NCBI RefSeq assembly: GCF_013282745.1
Contig: NZ_CP054044.1
Location: 3,100,001 to 3,164,000 of the forward strand
Reading direction: 5' to 3'
DNA length: 64,000 bases
Source of the DNA: Yersinia bercovieri ATCC 43970
GTDB lineage: Bacteria; Pseudomonadota; Gammaproteobacteria; Enterobacterales; Enterobacteriaceae
The position numbers and the translations under genes were made by a program. Below are positions 17,660-28,615 of this stretch, one piece after another; the first letter of the stretch is position 1, and each line of letters begins with the position of its first letter. The notes beneath the pieces were generated by a model. It made no database searches. It was given only the letters and a program-made list of their open reading frames with translations, and had not been told where the DNA came from.

Positions 17660-18016
17660 GGATCTGGTTTCGGTTGATATTCAGTTGGGTGATAAGTTCG
17701 GTTGTTAAAGCTTCACCGCTCACCTTGCCTCCAATGAACCAACCGCCAAAGGGGTTACAAGCGCGTAACCCCCTTGGAACCCCTGCGCTAGCGCACGTAT
17801 CGCTCGGCATCCACTCTTCACTCGGCAGCTCAAATGTGCTTTTAACTTCAAAAGCTAAAAACAGGGTTTTGATTTTGACTTTCTCTTTTGACCTTAAGCG
17901 CAATCAGGAATATTTCGCGCCAGGCGCGGGTGTTGGGCCGCCGCCCTGCGGCCCGACTCGGTTGAGGCGACGGAGATCAGGTCATCACTGAACGAATATC
18001 AACCGAAACCAGATCC
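17660..18016. repeat. 357-bp element with perfect 23-bp terminal inverted repeats
   Basis: 17660-17682 is the exact reverse complement of 17994-18016 (GGATCTGGTTTCGG... and ...CCGAAACCAGATCC). Inside are GC-rich palindromes: GGGGTTAC-AAGCGC-GTAACCCC (about 17754-17775), TGCGCTAGCGCA (about 17787-17798) and GGGCCGC-CGCCCT-GCGGCCC (about 17936-17955). Open frames cover parts of it on both strands but none has a convincing ribosome-binding site, and I recognise no protein. It looks like a non-autonomous mobile repeat (MITE-like) or a structured RNA gene inserted between cheW and tsr. No target-site duplication is obvious. Confidence 0.6.
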
Positions 18017-18072
18017 AATCCCAATCCCAATCCCAATCCCCAAACGACTATCAACCCAAACCAGATCCAATC
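18013..18072 (+). repeat. hexamer repeat and partial extra copy of the inverted-repeat end
   Basis: CCAATC is repeated about four times at 18015-18041. It is followed by CTATCAACC-CAAACCAGATCC (about 18047-18068), an imperfect third copy of the right end of the neighbouring element. This suggests a slipped or repeated insertion at this site. Confidence 0.6.
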
Positions 18073-18157
18073 CACCACGCAGGCAAAGTGAGCACTAATC
18101 CCAACTCAACCACCCCCATAACCATTAACACCTCATTAAAATAATCCCCCTCCCCGG

Positions 18158-18184
18158 TAAAGTTCCCCCCTTTGATGCCGATAA
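18158..18184 (+). promoter_or_regulatory. sigma-28 (FliA) promoter of tsr-cheRBYZ
   Basis: TAAAGTTC - 11 bases - GCCGATAA, one mismatch from the class 3 consensus. It lies 81 bases upstream of the tsr ATG and downstream of the inverted-repeat element, so the element does not separate promoter and gene. Confidence 0.9.
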
Positions 18185-18265
18185 CAGTGTTAATTAGGCG
18201 TCTTGTGATTTGGCGTACCCGTATTTTGACATACCTATGTTTTGACGTACTTATGAAGGGACAAC

Positions 18266-19939
18266 ATGTTTAAGCGTATGAAAGTGGTCACCAGCCTGCT
18301 GCTGGTGTTAGTGCTATTTGGTGCCTTACAGCTGGTCTCCAGCGGGCTTTTCTTCAACTCCCTGAAAAATGACAAAGAAAACTTCGCTGTTTTACAAGTT
18401 ATCCGTCAGCAACAATCGGTGTTGAATGAGAGCTGGGTAAATCTGCTGCAAACACGTAATACACTGAACCGCGCAGGCATCCGCTACATGATGGATGTCA
18501 ATCACACCGGCAGCGGCCCTACCGTCAATGATCTTCTGGCTTCAGCCAAAGGTACATTGGGTGTGGCGGCAGACCGTTTTAAAAACTACGAACAGATTCC
18601 GCTGGATAGTCAGCAAGATGCAGAGTCAGCTAAAAAATTAAAACAGACCTATGACCAATACTTTGGCGCACTGACTGAGCTTATCCAATTGATGGAAGCG
18701 GGTAAAATCAACGAATTCTTTGATCAGCCAACCTCCAGTTTCCAGAATGCTTTTGAGAAGGATTACAACACTTACCTGACACAGAACGACCGTCTATATG
18801 CTTCCGCCGTGGAAGACAGCAACCACTCATTCAGCTTTGCTATGGGTGTGATTGTGGCTGTACTGATTGCGGTATCAGCCGTGATTATCTTGGTGTGGTT
18901 GGGTATGCAACACATCTTGATTAATCCGCTGAAACACCTGATTGAGCATATCAAGCATATCGCCAATGGTGATTTGACCCAAACCATCGAAGTACATAGC
19001 CGCAATGAGATGGGCACCTTGGCTGCCAGCCTGAAGCACATGCAGTCTGAATTGGCGACCACGGTTAATGACGTGCGTTTAGGCGCTGATGCCATCTACA
19101 GCGGGGCATCTGAAATCGCCGCCGGTAACAACGACCTGTCCGCGCGTACCGAACAGCAAGCCGCGTCACTGGAAGAGACGGCCGCCAGCATGGAGCAGTT
19201 AACTGCCACCGTGAAACAGAATGCTGAAAATGCCCGTCAGGCTAGCCAACTGGCATTGAGCGCATCAGAAACAGCGCAAAAAGGCGGGAAAGTGGTGGCA
19301 AACGTGGTGCAAACCATGCACGAAATTGCCGGCAGTTCGCAGAAAATCGCCGATATTACCAGCGTCATCGACGGCATTGCCTTCCAGACCAATATCCTGG
19401 CATTGAACGCCGCCGTGGAAGCGGCCCGTGCCGGTGAGCAGGGTCGTGGTTTTGCCGTGGTCGCCGGTGAAGTGCGCAATCTGGCGCAGCGCAGTGCACA
19501 AGCAGCAAAAGAGATTAAGGGTTTGATTGAAGACTCCGTCAACCGGGTCGACATGGGATCGGTGCTGGTTGAAAGCGCGGGTGAAACCATGGGCGATATC
19601 GTTAATGCCGTCACGCGCGTCACGGACATCATGGGTGAAATCGCTTCCGCCTCTGATGAACAAAGCCGCGGTATCGACCAGGTTGGTCAGGCCGTTACCG
19701 AGATGGACCGTGTGACCCAGCAAAACGCCTCGTTGGTGGAAGAGTCTGCTTCTGCCGCCGCCGCACTGGAAGAGCAAGCCAGCATGTTGACCCAATCCAT
19801 GTCCGTCTTCGTTTTACGTATGGATAACGGTAGTAGCACCAAGAGTGTGAGAAAAATCAAGCAGCCGACACAGGATCTGAGCGGTACTGCTAAAAAAACA
19901 CTGGGAAGTGACCTGCAAGATAATTGGGAAACTTTCTAG
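18266..19939 (+). CDS. tsr: methyl-accepting chemotaxis protein, Tsr-like
   Basis: 557-residue chemoreceptor very close to E. coli Tsr, including the periplasmic segment [18 protein letters not shown] that carries the serine-binding arginine and asparagine, so serine is the likely attractant. Membrane helices at about 8-30 and 190-212, four-helix sensor between, HAMP, then the signalling domain. It ends in NWETF, the CheR/CheB tether. AAGGGA precedes the ATG. It is first in a run with a second receptor and cheRBYZ. Confidence 0.92.
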   Translation: MFKRMKVVTSLLLVLVLFGALQLVSSGLFFNSLKNDKENFAVLQVIRQQQSVLNESWVNLLQTRNTLNRAGIRYMMDVNHTGSGPTVNDLLASAKGTLGVAADRFKNYEQIPLDSQQDAESAKKLKQTYDQYFGALTELIQLMEAGKINEFFDQPTSSFQNAFEKDYNTYLTQNDRLYASAVEDSNHSFSFAMGVIVAVLIAVSAVIILVWLGMQHILINPLKHLIEHIKHIANGDLTQTIEVHSRNEMGTLAASLKHMQSELATTVNDVRLGADAIYSGASEIAAGNNDLSARTEQQAASLEETAASMEQLTATVKQNAENARQASQLALSASETAQKGGKVVANVVQTMHEIAGSSQKIADITSVIDGIAFQTNILALNAAVEAARAGEQGRGFAVVAGEVRNLAQRSAQAAKEIKGLIEDSVNRVDMGSVLVESAGETMGDIVNAVTRVTDIMGEIASASDEQSRGIDQVGQAVTEMDRVTQQNASLVEESASAAAALEEQASMLTQSMSVFVLRMDNGSSTKSVRKIKQPTQDLSGTAKKTLGSDLQDNWETF

Positions 19940-20001
19940 ATATCCCCCCTACACAAAAAATAGATAAAGCCGGCCTATGAGCCGGCTGAGAAGAGGTTAC
20001 G

Positions 20002-21645
20002 ATGTTTGGCCGAATCCGGATTTCTACCAGCTTTTTCCTGTTACTGATATTGATCTGCTCCATACAGTTAATTTCAAGTGGTCTGTCATTTACGGCTTTT
20101 CGCTCAGACAACCAAAACTTAAATCGTGTGGATCTTAGCAGTCAGCAACGGGATGCATTAAGCCTCAGTTGGGTATCCTTGCTTCAGGCGCGTAATACCT
20201 TAAACCGAGCGGGGACGCGCTCGGCTCTCAAAGTCCCTCAGGAGCAAGTTAACGCATTAATGGGCAATGCACGCAGCTCATTACAGAAAGCGGATCTCTA
20301 TTTTAATCAGTTTCTGGCGGTGCCGCGCCTTGATGAGAGTGAAACTGGCGGCGAGTTACTGAATGCCACCAAAAACAGTTATCAGAATTTACGGCTCTCG
20401 TTACGGCAACTCATCGATTTTCTGGAGGCCGGCAATCTACAAGGTTTTATGGATCAGCCCACCCAGAAAACACAAGATCTGTTCGAGGCAGATTTTTTGC
20501 AGTATTTGCAATATGCCAATGAGGTGATTGCCGAGGCGGGTACAGAGAATCAACAAGCTTACCATCTCTCCATCTGGATATTTGGTGGCGCGATTTTGAT
20601 GGTGATTCTGATGGCGCTCTCTTCGCTGGTTTGGTTACGCACAATGTTCGTGAACCCGCTGAAGATTATGAGCGCCCACTTCGATCGCATTGCTGAGGGG
20701 GATTTGTCCGCTCATATTGATGTCTCTGGCCGCAATGAAATTAGTCAACTGTTTGCCAGCTTACGCACCATGCAGCGCTCGTTAATCACCACTGTCAGCC
20801 ACGTCCGTGATGGGACTGAATCGATGCTGACAGGGATTCAGGAGATCTCGGCCGGCAACAATGATTTGTCTGCGAGAACAGAACAGCAGGCAGCATCACT
20901 GGAGCAAACAGCGGCCAGTATGGAGCAACTGACCGCCACCGTGAAACAGAATGCGGATAATGCGCGTCAGGCAACACAGTTGGCGCAAGATGCATCGGGA
21001 ACCGCCGCGAAAGGGGGCGAGTTGACCCGCGGTGTGGTCACCACCATGCATGATATCGCCACCAGTTCGAAGAAGATTGGTGCCATTACCAGCGTGATTG
21101 ATGGTATTGCCTTCCAAACGAATATTCTGGCGCTGAATGCGGCCGTTGAAGCCGCACGTGCCGGTGAACAGGGGCGTGGTTTTGCGGTAGTGGCAGGTGA
21201 AGTACGTAATTTGGCCCAGCGCAGTGCGCAAGCGGCAAAAGAGATTAAAGTGTTGATCGATGAATCGGTCAGTCGTGTTAGCCAGGGGTCCACACTGGTT
21301 GAAAATGCGGGTACTACCATGGAAGAGATCGTTCGCTCAGTGACTCGGGTTACCGACATTATGGGTGAAATCGCTTCCGCCTCGGATGAGCAAAGCCGGG
21401 GTATTGAGCAGGTTTCACTCGCGGTAACACAGATGGATCAGGTCACTCAGCAAAACGCCGCATTAGTGGAAGAGGCTGCGGCTGCGGCTAATGCACTGGA
21501 AGAGCAGGCAAGTATGCTCTCCAATGCAGTGTCTGTTTTTCGTTTGGAGCAGGATAGCGACAGCGGGGAGGGGCAAAGCAGTAGTAAGCAATCTGTTGTA
21601 AAAGCCACGGTCGCAAAGGAAATCCCAGATTGTCAAATGACGTAA
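20002..21645 (+). CDS. methyl-accepting chemotaxis protein lacking the NWETF tether
   Basis: 547-residue Tar/Tsr-type receptor in the position of tar/tap in E. coli. Two membrane helices, a four-helix periplasmic sensor with [14 protein letters not shown] (like the Tsr ligand site), HAMP, and the conserved signalling tip. It ends in DCQMT with no CheR-binding pentapeptide, like E. coli Tap and Trg, so it probably depends on Tsr-type neighbours for adaptation. It lies 62 bases after tsr; a hairpin AGCCGGC-CTATGA-GCCGGCT sits in the gap. Ligand not predictable. Confidence 0.92.
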   Translation: MFGRIRISTSFFLLLILICSIQLISSGLSFTAFRSDNQNLNRVDLSSQQRDALSLSWVSLLQARNTLNRAGTRSALKVPQEQVNALMGNARSSLQKADLYFNQFLAVPRLDESETGGELLNATKNSYQNLRLSLRQLIDFLEAGNLQGFMDQPTQKTQDLFEADFLQYLQYANEVIAEAGTENQQAYHLSIWIFGGAILMVILMALSSLVWLRTMFVNPLKIMSAHFDRIAEGDLSAHIDVSGRNEISQLFASLRTMQRSLITTVSHVRDGTESMLTGIQEISAGNNDLSARTEQQAASLEQTAASMEQLTATVKQNADNARQATQLAQDASGTAAKGGELTRGVVTTMHDIATSSKKIGAITSVIDGIAFQTNILALNAAVEAARAGEQGRGFAVVAGEVRNLAQRSAQAAKEIKVLIDESVSRVSQGSTLVENAGTTMEEIVRSVTRVTDIMGEIASASDEQSRGIEQVSLAVTQMDQVTQQNAALVEEAAAAANALEEQASMLSNAVSVFRLEQDSDSGEGQSSSKQSVVKATVAKEIPDCQMT

Positions 21646-21673
21646 CCAAGACTTTGTTGTGGGGGGAGGCTGG

Positions 21674-22576
21674 ATGAAATCATCATCGATGAAACAATCG
21701 TCTTTGAATCAAGCAGCTCAGCCATCACCCCTGGAGTCTGGGTCGATTCTGACTCAGATGATTCAACGGCTCCCGCTGTCGGATGTCCACTTCCGGCGCA
21801 TTTGCCAACTTATTTACCAACGAGCCGGGATTGTACTGGCCGATCACAAACGGGAAATGGTCTATAACCGCCTGGTCAGGCGGTTAAGATTGCTGAATAT
21901 TAACGATTTTGGTCAATATCTTGCGGTGTTGGAGAGCGACCCGAATAGTGCCGAGTGGCAGGCATTTGTGAATGCGTTGACCACCAATCTGACGGCATTT
22001 TTCCGTGAGGCGCACCATTTTCCGATTCTGGCTGAACACGCTCGCCAGCGTCAGGGGAGTTATTCGGTATGGAGTACCGCAGCATCGACCGGTGAGGAGC
22101 CTTACTCCATCGCCATGACATTAAGTGATGCGCTGGGAAATCGGGCGGGATCGTGTCAGGTTCTGGCCAGTGATATCGATACGCAAGTGCTGGAGAAAGC
22201 GACCAGCGGCGTCTATCGGCAGGATGAGCTGCGCTCACTGTCGGCGCAACAGATGCAACGCTATTTCTTGCGTGGCACCGGCCCCCATCAGGGTATGGTG
22301 CGGGTGCGGCCAGAACTGGCCAATATGATTCAGTTCCAGCAACTCAATCTATTGGCACCAGAGTGGGCGTTACCGGGGCAATTTGATGCTATTTTTTGTC
22401 GTAACGTGATGATCTATTTTGATAAAGAGACGCAGGAGCGCATTCTGCGTCGCTTTGTCCCTTTGCTAAAACCCGGTGGCCTGATGTTTGCGGGTCACTC
22501 GGAGAATTTCAGTCAAATTAGCCGGGAATTCTATTTGCGCGGGCAGACCGTTTATGGACTGACCAAGGAGAGGTGA
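21674..22576 (+). CDS. cheR: chemotaxis protein methyltransferase CheR
   Basis: Methylates receptor glutamates with S-adenosylmethionine during adaptation. 300 residues from the ATG at 21674, which has a strong GGAGG upstream; an upstream GTG at 21659 is less likely. The N-terminal helical domain carries [16 protein letters not shown], then the Rossmann methyltransferase domain ([25 protein letters not shown]). About 14 residues longer at the N-terminus than E. coli CheR. Its stop overlaps the cheB start (TGATG). Confidence 0.95.
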   Translation: MKSSSMKQSSLNQAAQPSPLESGSILTQMIQRLPLSDVHFRRICQLIYQRAGIVLADHKREMVYNRLVRRLRLLNINDFGQYLAVLESDPNSAEWQAFVNALTTNLTAFFREAHHFPILAEHARQRQGSYSVWSTAASTGEEPYSIAMTLSDALGNRAGSCQVLASDIDTQVLEKATSGVYRQDELRSLSAQQMQRYFLRGTGPHQGMVRVRPELANMIQFQQLNLLAPEWALPGQFDAIFCRNVMIYFDKETQERILRRFVPLLKPGGLMFAGHSENFSQISREFYLRGQTVYGLTKER

Positions 22577-23625
22577 TGAGTAAAATCAGAGTATTATGCG
22601 TTGATGATTCTGCATTGATGCGCCAGCTAATGACAGAGATTATCAACAGTCACCCAGATATGGAGATGGTTGCAGCGGCACCGGATCCGTTGGTCGCCCG
22701 CGATTTGATCAAAAAATTCAATCCGCAGGTTTTGACGCTCGACGTTGAAATGCCGCGCATGGATGGTCTGGATTTTCTTGAGAAACTGATGCGGCTGCGA
22801 CCCATGCCGGTGGTGATGGTTTCATCCCTAACCGGTAAGAACTCCGAAATAACCATGCGGGCGCTGGAGTTAGGGGCGATCGATTTCGTGACCAAACCCC
22901 AGTTGGGCATTCGAGAGGGGATGCTGGCTTACAGTGAGTTGATTGCGGAGAAGATCCGCACCGCCGCTAAAGCCCGCCTGCCACAACGCGGCCCAGAACA
23001 TGCTCCGGTAATGTTAACCCACACCCCGTTGCTCAGTAGTGAAAAGCTAATTGCCATTGGGGCATCAACGGGGGGGACAGAAGCTATCCGTACTGTGTTA
23101 CAGCCTTTGCCGCCTACCAGTCCGGCGCTATTGATTACTCAGCATATGCCACCGGGTTTTACCCGTTCATTTGCTGAGCGGCTCAATAAATTGTGCCAGA
23201 TCACGGTGAAGGAGGCAGAAGACGGTGAGCGCGTATTGCCCGGACACGCCTACATTGCACCCGGTGATCGGCACATGGAGCTGGCGCGCAGTGGGGCAAA
23301 CTATCAGGTGCGCATCCATGATGGCCCGGCGGTGAATCGCCATCGGCCCTCGGTTGACGTGCTATTTCGCTCCGTGGCGCAGTATGCGGGGCGAAATGCC
23401 GTGGGGGTGATTCTGACCGGTATGGGTAATGACGGTGCCGCCGGTTTACTGGAGATGCATCGGGCAGGGGCCTATACCATTGCACAAAACGAAGCCAGCT
23501 GTGTGGTCTTCGGGATGCCGCGTGAAGCCATTGGTATGGGCGGCGTGAATGAAGTATTGGATCTGAATCAGATAAGCCAGCGGATGTTGGCACAGATTAG
23601 TAGTGGCCAGGCGCTACGTATATAA
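22576..23625 (+). CDS. cheB: chemotaxis response regulator methylesterase CheB
   Basis: Removes receptor methyl groups and deamidates receptor glutamines when phosphorylated by CheA. 349 residues: receiver domain with Asp10, Asp11 and phospho-acceptor Asp56 ([11 protein letters not shown]), a linker, then the esterase domain with catalytic serine in GASTGG, histidine in QHMPPGF, and aspartate in [10 protein letters not shown]. The ATG at 22576 overlaps the cheR stop; a GTG one codon earlier is possible. Near-identical to E. coli CheB. Confidence 0.96.
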   Translation: MSKIRVLCVDDSALMRQLMTEIINSHPDMEMVAAAPDPLVARDLIKKFNPQVLTLDVEMPRMDGLDFLEKLMRLRPMPVVMVSSLTGKNSEITMRALELGAIDFVTKPQLGIREGMLAYSELIAEKIRTAAKARLPQRGPEHAPVMLTHTPLLSSEKLIAIGASTGGTEAIRTVLQPLPPTSPALLITQHMPPGFTRSFAERLNKLCQITVKEAEDGERVLPGHAYIAPGDRHMELARSGANYQVRIHDGPAVNRHRPSVDVLFRSVAQYAGRNAVGVILTGMGNDGAAGLLEMHRAGAYTIAQNEASCVVFGMPREAIGMGGVNEVLDLNQISQRMLAQISSGQALRI

Positions 23626-23676
23626 AGCGACTTTAGGTATTCATTTTTCCGGTGGAAATCGGGCGTTGATAGTTAA

Positions 23677-24102
<426 letters not shown>

Positions 24103-24111
24103 GGAGGCGGA

Positions 24112-24756
24112 ATGAGTAACCATCAAATGCCTGCATCAGATGCGGCATCAGCCAGTGATATTATTAGCCGTATTGGTAGCCTTACGCGGATGTTACGCGA
24201 TAGCCTACGTGAGTTAGGTCTGGATCAGGCAATTGCTCAGGCAGCGGAAGCTATTCCGGATGCCCGTGACCGTCTGGACTATGTGGTTCATATGACCGCA
24301 CAGGCCGCAGAGCGAGCATTAAATTGCGTTGAAGCCGCGCAGCCGCGACAAAATGAGCTGGAGTCATCGGCGAAAGCACTGAAAATTCGCTGGGATGAGT
24401 GGTTTGCCAATCCAATCGAGCTTTCCGATGCGCGCTCGCTGGTCACGGATACCCGTGATTACCTGGATGTGGTTCCACAGCACACCTCATTTACCAATGC
24501 GCAATTGTTGGAGATCATGATGGCGCAGGATTTCCAGGACCTGACCGGTCAGGTTATCAAGCGCATGATGGATGTGGTGCAAGAGATTGAGAAGCAACTA
24601 TTGATGGTATTGATGGAAAACATCCCAGATATGCCGTCCAAACCGCAAAAACCGACGGACAGTTTACTCAATGGGCCGCAGATGGATAAAACCGGTGCTG
24701 GGGTGATTGCCAATCAAGATCAGGTTGACGATCTGCTGGATAGCCTGGGCTTCTAA
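24112..24756 (+). CDS. cheZ: CheY-phosphate phosphatase CheZ
   Basis: Dephosphorylates CheY. 214 residues, mostly a long helical hairpin; the active-site region [12 protein letters not shown] (about 143-154) includes the catalytic glutamine, and the C-terminal CheY-binding helix ([11 protein letters not shown]) is intact. AAGGAGG precedes the ATG. Last gene of the receptor-cheRBYZ run. Confidence 0.96.
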   Translation: MSNHQMPASDAASASDIISRIGSLTRMLRDSLRELGLDQAIAQAAEAIPDARDRLDYVVHMTAQAAERALNCVEAAQPRQNELESSAKALKIRWDEWFANPIELSDARSLVTDTRDYLDVVPQHTSFTNAQLLEIMMAQDFQDLTGQVIKRMMDVVQEIEKQLLMVLMENIPDMPSKPQKPTDSLLNGPQMDKTGAGVIANQDQVDDLLDSLGF

Positions 24757-24780
24757 GCTATCGGATGACCATAATATACC

Positions 24781-24805
24781 TGCAGATGAGAGACTCTCAT
24801 CTGCA
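24781..24805 (+). terminator. hairpin after cheZ
   Basis: TGCAGATGAGAG-A-CTCTCATCTGCA, a perfect 12-pair inverted repeat 24 bases after cheZ. It lacks a T run but is the only strong structure between cheZ and flhB, so it probably marks the end of the che transcript. Confidence 0.5.
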
Positions 24806-24829
24806 ATCTCTCCTCTTCGCAATAACCCT

Positions 24830-24873
24830 CATCCAATAAATAGCCCACTAATTACCGCGTTGTTCCATCCATC
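24830..24873 (+). promoter_or_regulatory. candidate FlhD4C2 box before flhB
   Basis: Half-site CATCCAATAAATAGCC and the inverted half CGTTGTTCCATCCATC (reverse complement GATGGATGGAACAACG) are 12 bases apart. They resemble the FlhDC half-site AAYGSN2-3AAATARCG (about 10/16 and 11/16). The site is 93 bases upstream of flhB, a class 2 operon, which fits activation by FlhDC. Confidence 0.5.
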
Positions 24874-24966
24874 GGCTAGCTGAATATTTGTCATGCTAAG
24901 CAGCAATTTTTATCTCTTATCCATCTCCCTAATACGGAACGCTCACGCTGAATAGGAATATTGGCT

Positions 24967-26115
24967 GTGTCTGAAGATAGCGATCTGGAAAAAAGCGAGG
25001 AACCCACAGCCCATAAGCTGGAGAAGGCTCGCGAGAAAGGCCAGATTCCGCGCTCACGCGAACTGACCTCGATGCTGATGCTCGGGGCCGGTTTGGCTAT
25101 CTTGTGGTTTTCGGGGGAGTCGATGGCGCGACAACTTGCCGCCATGGTGGCGCAAGGGATGCACTTTGATCACGGCGTGGTCACCAATGATAAGCAGATG
25201 CTGCGCCAACTTGGCATGTTGCTGCGCCAAACCTTGATAGCTCTGGTGCCGATTTTTGCCGGATTGGTGATAGTGGCACTGGCGGTTCCGATGCTGCTGG
25301 GCGGGGTGCTGTTTAGCGGTGAATCGATCAAATTTGATCTGCAGCGCATGAGCCTTATCTCCGGCTTAAAGCGGATGTTCTCTGCTCAGGCGCTGGCTGA
25401 GTTACTCAAAGCGATTTTGAAGGCGACACTGGTCGGCTGGGTAACCGGCATCTTCCTGTGGCATAACTGGCCAGATATTATGCGCTTGATCGCAGCGCCG
25501 CCAGTGGCGGCATTAGGCGACGCGCTGCACTTGATTATTATCTGCGGACTGGTGGTGGTATTAGGTTTAACACCCATGGTCGGTTTTGACGTGTTTTTCC
25601 AGATAACTAGCCATATCAAAAAGTTGCGTATGACCAAACAGGAGATACGGGACGAATTTAAAGATCAAGAGGGCGATCCTCATGTGAAAGGGCGCATTCG
25701 TCAGCAGCAACGCGCGATGGCCCGCCGCCGCATGATGGCGGATATCCCTAAAGCCGATGTCATCGTCACCAACCCGACCCACTATGCCGTCGCTTTGCAG
25801 TACAACGAAGCAAAAATGAGTGCGCCCAAAGTGTTAGCGAAGGGCGCGGGGGCGGTTGCGCTGCGTATTCGTGAGTTGGGCGCGGAACATCGCATTCCCT
25901 TATTAGAAGCGCCGCCGCTGGCGAGGGCACTGTTCCGGCACAGTGAGGTGGGGCAACACATTCCAGCCACCCTTTATGCCGCGGTGGCGGAAGTGCTCGC
26001 CTGGGTCTATCAACTGAAACGTTGGAAGCGGGAAGGTGGGTTAATTCCGAAAAAACCTGAACATCTGCCAGTGCCGGAAGCACTGGATTTTGCAACAGAG
26101 AGTGAGACTGACTAA
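24967..26115 (+). CDS. flhB: flagellar export switch protein FlhB
   Basis: Export-gate membrane protein that switches substrate class from rod/hook to filament. 382 residues from the GTG at 24967 (MSEDSD..., matching E. coli length and N-terminus), behind AGGA; a TTG at 24961 is the other option. Four membrane helices (about 30-210) and a cytoplasmic domain with the self-cleavage motif NPTH in VTNPTHYAVALQY. Stop and flhA start overlap by one base (TAATG). Confidence 0.95.
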   Translation: MSEDSDLEKSEEPTAHKLEKAREKGQIPRSRELTSMLMLGAGLAILWFSGESMARQLAAMVAQGMHFDHGVVTNDKQMLRQLGMLLRQTLIALVPIFAGLVIVALAVPMLLGGVLFSGESIKFDLQRMSLISGLKRMFSAQALAELLKAILKATLVGWVTGIFLWHNWPDIMRLIAAPPVAALGDALHLIIICGLVVVLGLTPMVGFDVFFQITSHIKKLRMTKQEIRDEFKDQEGDPHVKGRIRQQQRAMARRRMMADIPKADVIVTNPTHYAVALQYNEAKMSAPKVLAKGAGAVALRIRELGAEHRIPLLEAPPLARALFRHSEVGQHIPATLYAAVAEVLAWVYQLKRWKREGGLIPKKPEHLPVPEALDFATESETD

Positions 26116-28193
26116 TGGCAAATTTGGCCGCCCTGCTTCGTTTACCGGGCAACTTTAAAGATACGCAGTGGCAAATCCTTGCCGGGCCAATCCTGATTCT
26201 GATGATCTTGTCGATGATGGTATTGCCACTGCCACCCTTCATCCTTGATTTGCTGTTTACCTTCAATATTGCACTCTCCATCATGGTGCTGTTGGTGGCG
26301 ATGTTTACCCAGCGCACCCTGGATTTTGCGGCATTCCCCACTATTTTGCTGTTCTCAACCTTGCTGCGTTTGTCGCTAAACGTCGCCTCCACCCGTATCA
26401 TTCTGATGGATGGTCACACAGGGGCAGCGGCGGCGGGCCGTGTGGTTGAAGCCTTTGGTCACTTCCTGGTGGGCGGTAACTTCGCCATCGGTATCGTGGT
26501 CTTTATCATCTTGGTTATCATCAACTTTATGGTTATCACCAAAGGGGCGGGGCGTATTGCTGAGGTTGGCGCGCGCTTTGTTCTGGATGGGATGCCCGGT
26601 AAGCAGATGGCGATCGATGCAGATTTAAATGCGGGATTGATTGGCGAAGATGAGGCGAAAAAACGCCGCTCAGATGTGACGCAAGAGGCTGATTTCTACG
26701 GTTCCATGGATGGGGCCAGTAAATTCGTGCGCGGTGATGCGGTTGCCGGGTTAATGATCATGGTCATTAACGTGGTCGGCGGCTTACTGGTCGGGGTACT
26801 TCAGCACGATATGGCGGTAGGCCACGCGGCAGAAACCTATACCTTGCTGACCATCGGTGATGGTCTGGTGGCGCAAATCCCCGCCCTGGTCATCTCCACG
26901 GCGGCAGGTGTCATCGTGACGCGTGTAAGTACCGATCAGGATGTCGGCCAGCAGATGGTTACCCAGCTGTTCAATAATCCACGGGTGATGGTATTAAGTG
27001 CCAGTGTACTGGGCTTGCTGGGCATGGTGCCGGGGATGCCTAACTTTGTGTTCCTGCTATTCACCGTCGCCTTGCTGGCATTAGCCTGGCGCTTACGCGG
27101 CAAACAGACACAAAAATCTGCGGTAGCAGAAGCACCGATGATTCAGGATCAACAACAGGCGGCTGAAGCGACCTGGTCAGATGTTCAGTTAGAAGACCCT
27201 CTGGGGATGGAGGTGGGCTATCGCCTGATCCCGATGGTGGATTTCCAGCAAAATGGCGAGTTGTTGGGCCGCATCCGCAGCATCCGTAAAAAGTTTGCCC
27301 AAGAGATGGGCTATCTGCCGCCTGTGGTGCATATCCGGGATAATCTGGAACTGCCGCCCGCCAGCTACCGGATATTAATGAAAGGGGTCGAGATTGGCAG
27401 TGGCGAAGCCCATCCGGGGCGCTGGCTGGCAATTAACCCAGGTAACGCGGTCGGTACCTTACCCGGCGAGGCGACGCATGACCCTGCTTTTGGTCTGGCG
27501 GCGGTCTGGATCGAAAGTGCACTGCGTGAGCAGGCGCAGATTCAAGGTTTTACCGTGGTTGAGGCCAGTACCGTGGTGGCGACGCATCTGAACCACCTGA
27601 TTAGCCAATTTGCCAGTGAACTGTTTGGCCGTCAGGAGACCCAGCAGCTTCTGGATCGGGTGACACAAGAGATGCCGAAGCTGACAGAAGACTTTATTCC
27701 CGGCATCGTGACCTTAACCACGCTACACAAAGTGCTGCAAAATCTGTTGATGGAGCGGGTATCGATCCGCGATATGCGCACCATTATTGAGACACTGGCG
27801 GAACACGCGCCAAATCAAACTGACCCTTACGAACTCACCGCCGTGGTGCGCGTCGCATTGGGGCGCTCCATTGCGCAACAGTGGTTCCCTGGCACCGGTG
27901 AAATCCAGGTTATTGGGCTGGATGCGGCACTGGAGCGCTTGTTGTTACAGGCACTACAGGGTGGCGGTGGTTTAGAGCCGGGTCTGGCTGATCGTCTGCT
28001 AGAGCAGTCCAAACAAGCGCTGCAACGGCAAGAGATGCTGGGTGCACCGCCAGTGCTGCTGGTGAATCACGCTCTGCGCGCACTATTGGCCCGCTTCCTG
28101 CGCCGCAGCCTGCCGCAGATGGTGGTGCTATCTAATCTGGAAATTGGTGATAATCGCCAGATCCGGATGACCTCAACCATAGGGGCGGCCTGA
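26115..28193 (+). CDS. flhA: flagellar export gate protein FlhA
   Basis: Central export-gate protein; its cytoplasmic ring docks chaperone-substrate complexes. 692 residues, as in E. coli. Eight membrane helices in the first about 325 residues, with the conserved cytoplasmic loop between helices 4 and 5 (about 145-210; GRIAEVGARFVLDGMPGKQM). The C-terminal cytoplasmic domain runs from about 350. Translationally coupled to flhB and flhE. Confidence 0.96.
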   Translation: MANLAALLRLPGNFKDTQWQILAGPILILMILSMMVLPLPPFILDLLFTFNIALSIMVLLVAMFTQRTLDFAAFPTILLFSTLLRLSLNVASTRIILMDGHTGAAAAGRVVEAFGHFLVGGNFAIGIVVFIILVIINFMVITKGAGRIAEVGARFVLDGMPGKQMAIDADLNAGLIGEDEAKKRRSDVTQEADFYGSMDGASKFVRGDAVAGLMIMVINVVGGLLVGVLQHDMAVGHAAETYTLLTIGDGLVAQIPALVISTAAGVIVTRVSTDQDVGQQMVTQLFNNPRVMVLSASVLGLLGMVPGMPNFVFLLFTVALLALAWRLRGKQTQKSAVAEAPMIQDQQQAAEATWSDVQLEDPLGMEVGYRLIPMVDFQQNGELLGRIRSIRKKFAQEMGYLPPVVHIRDNLELPPASYRILMKGVEIGSGEAHPGRWLAINPGNAVGTLPGEATHDPAFGLAAVWIESALREQAQIQGFTVVEASTVVATHLNHLISQFASELFGRQETQQLLDRVTQEMPKLTEDFIPGIVTLTTLHKVLQNLLMERVSIRDMRTIIETLAEHAPNQTDPYELTAVVRVALGRSIAQQWFPGTGEIQVIGLDAALERLLLQALQGGGGLEPGLADRLLEQSKQALQRQEMLGAPPVLLVNHALRALLARFLRRSLPQMVVLSNLEIGDNRQIRMTSTIGAA

Positions 28194-28615
28194 TGCCGAT
28201 TCGTCTCTCTCGAGTGATGTTTGCCGGTTTACTTTCGCTCTGTTTGTTGCCGCTGAGTGCTGTTGCCTCAGGGAGTTGGGTGGCAGATGACATTGGCGTA
28301 ACGCAAGGTTTGCGCGGTGTGGCAACCTCTGCCAGGCCGCTACAATCGCCGACGGCGCTGGCTCAGGAGAATGCACGGATTGTGTCCGTAGGCTGGCGCT
28401 ACCAATTAATGTCAGCAGCGCCAGATGGTTTGCAGGTGAAGTTATGCACTCCCACACGCTGTATGCCCCTTGAGGGCGGCAGCGGCCAGAGTCGGGGGCT
28501 GGCCGGTGAAGCCGCCGCGACTCAACTCACTTTTGTCTACTTTATTGCCGGCAAAGGTCGGGTCAACCCGCCGCTGCAAGTGATCAACAATCAGGTATTG
28601 GTCAATTATCGGTAA
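28193..28615 (+). CDS. flhE: flagellar protein FlhE
   Basis: A 140-residue periplasmic protein with an N-terminal signal peptide (about residues 1-24, ending in AVASG). In Salmonella FlhE helps seal the export channel against proton leak. Matches E. coli FlhE in WRYQL, LCTPTRCMPLEG and the final VNYR, including the two cysteines. TGATG overlap with flhA. Its last ten bases overlap the 3' end of a convergent small gene. Confidence 0.92.
   Translation: MPIRLSRVMFAGLLSLCLLPLSAVASGSWVADDIGVTQGLRGVATSARPLQSPTALAQENARIVSVGWRYQLMSAAPDGLQVKLCTPTRCMPLEGGSGQSRGLAGEAAATQLTFVYFIAGKGRVNPPLQVINNQVLVNYR

Noticed and set aside
17385..17903. 172-codon ORF on the minus strand, running from the element into cheW
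   Set aside because: Antisense to cheW with no start context; a shadow of cheW codon bias extended through the repeat.
17674..17991. 105-codon ORF (plus strand) inside the inverted-repeat element
   Set aside because: It has no convincing ribosome-binding site, is cut from inverted-repeat DNA, has a low-complexity Pro/Arg-rich end, and resembles no family I know.
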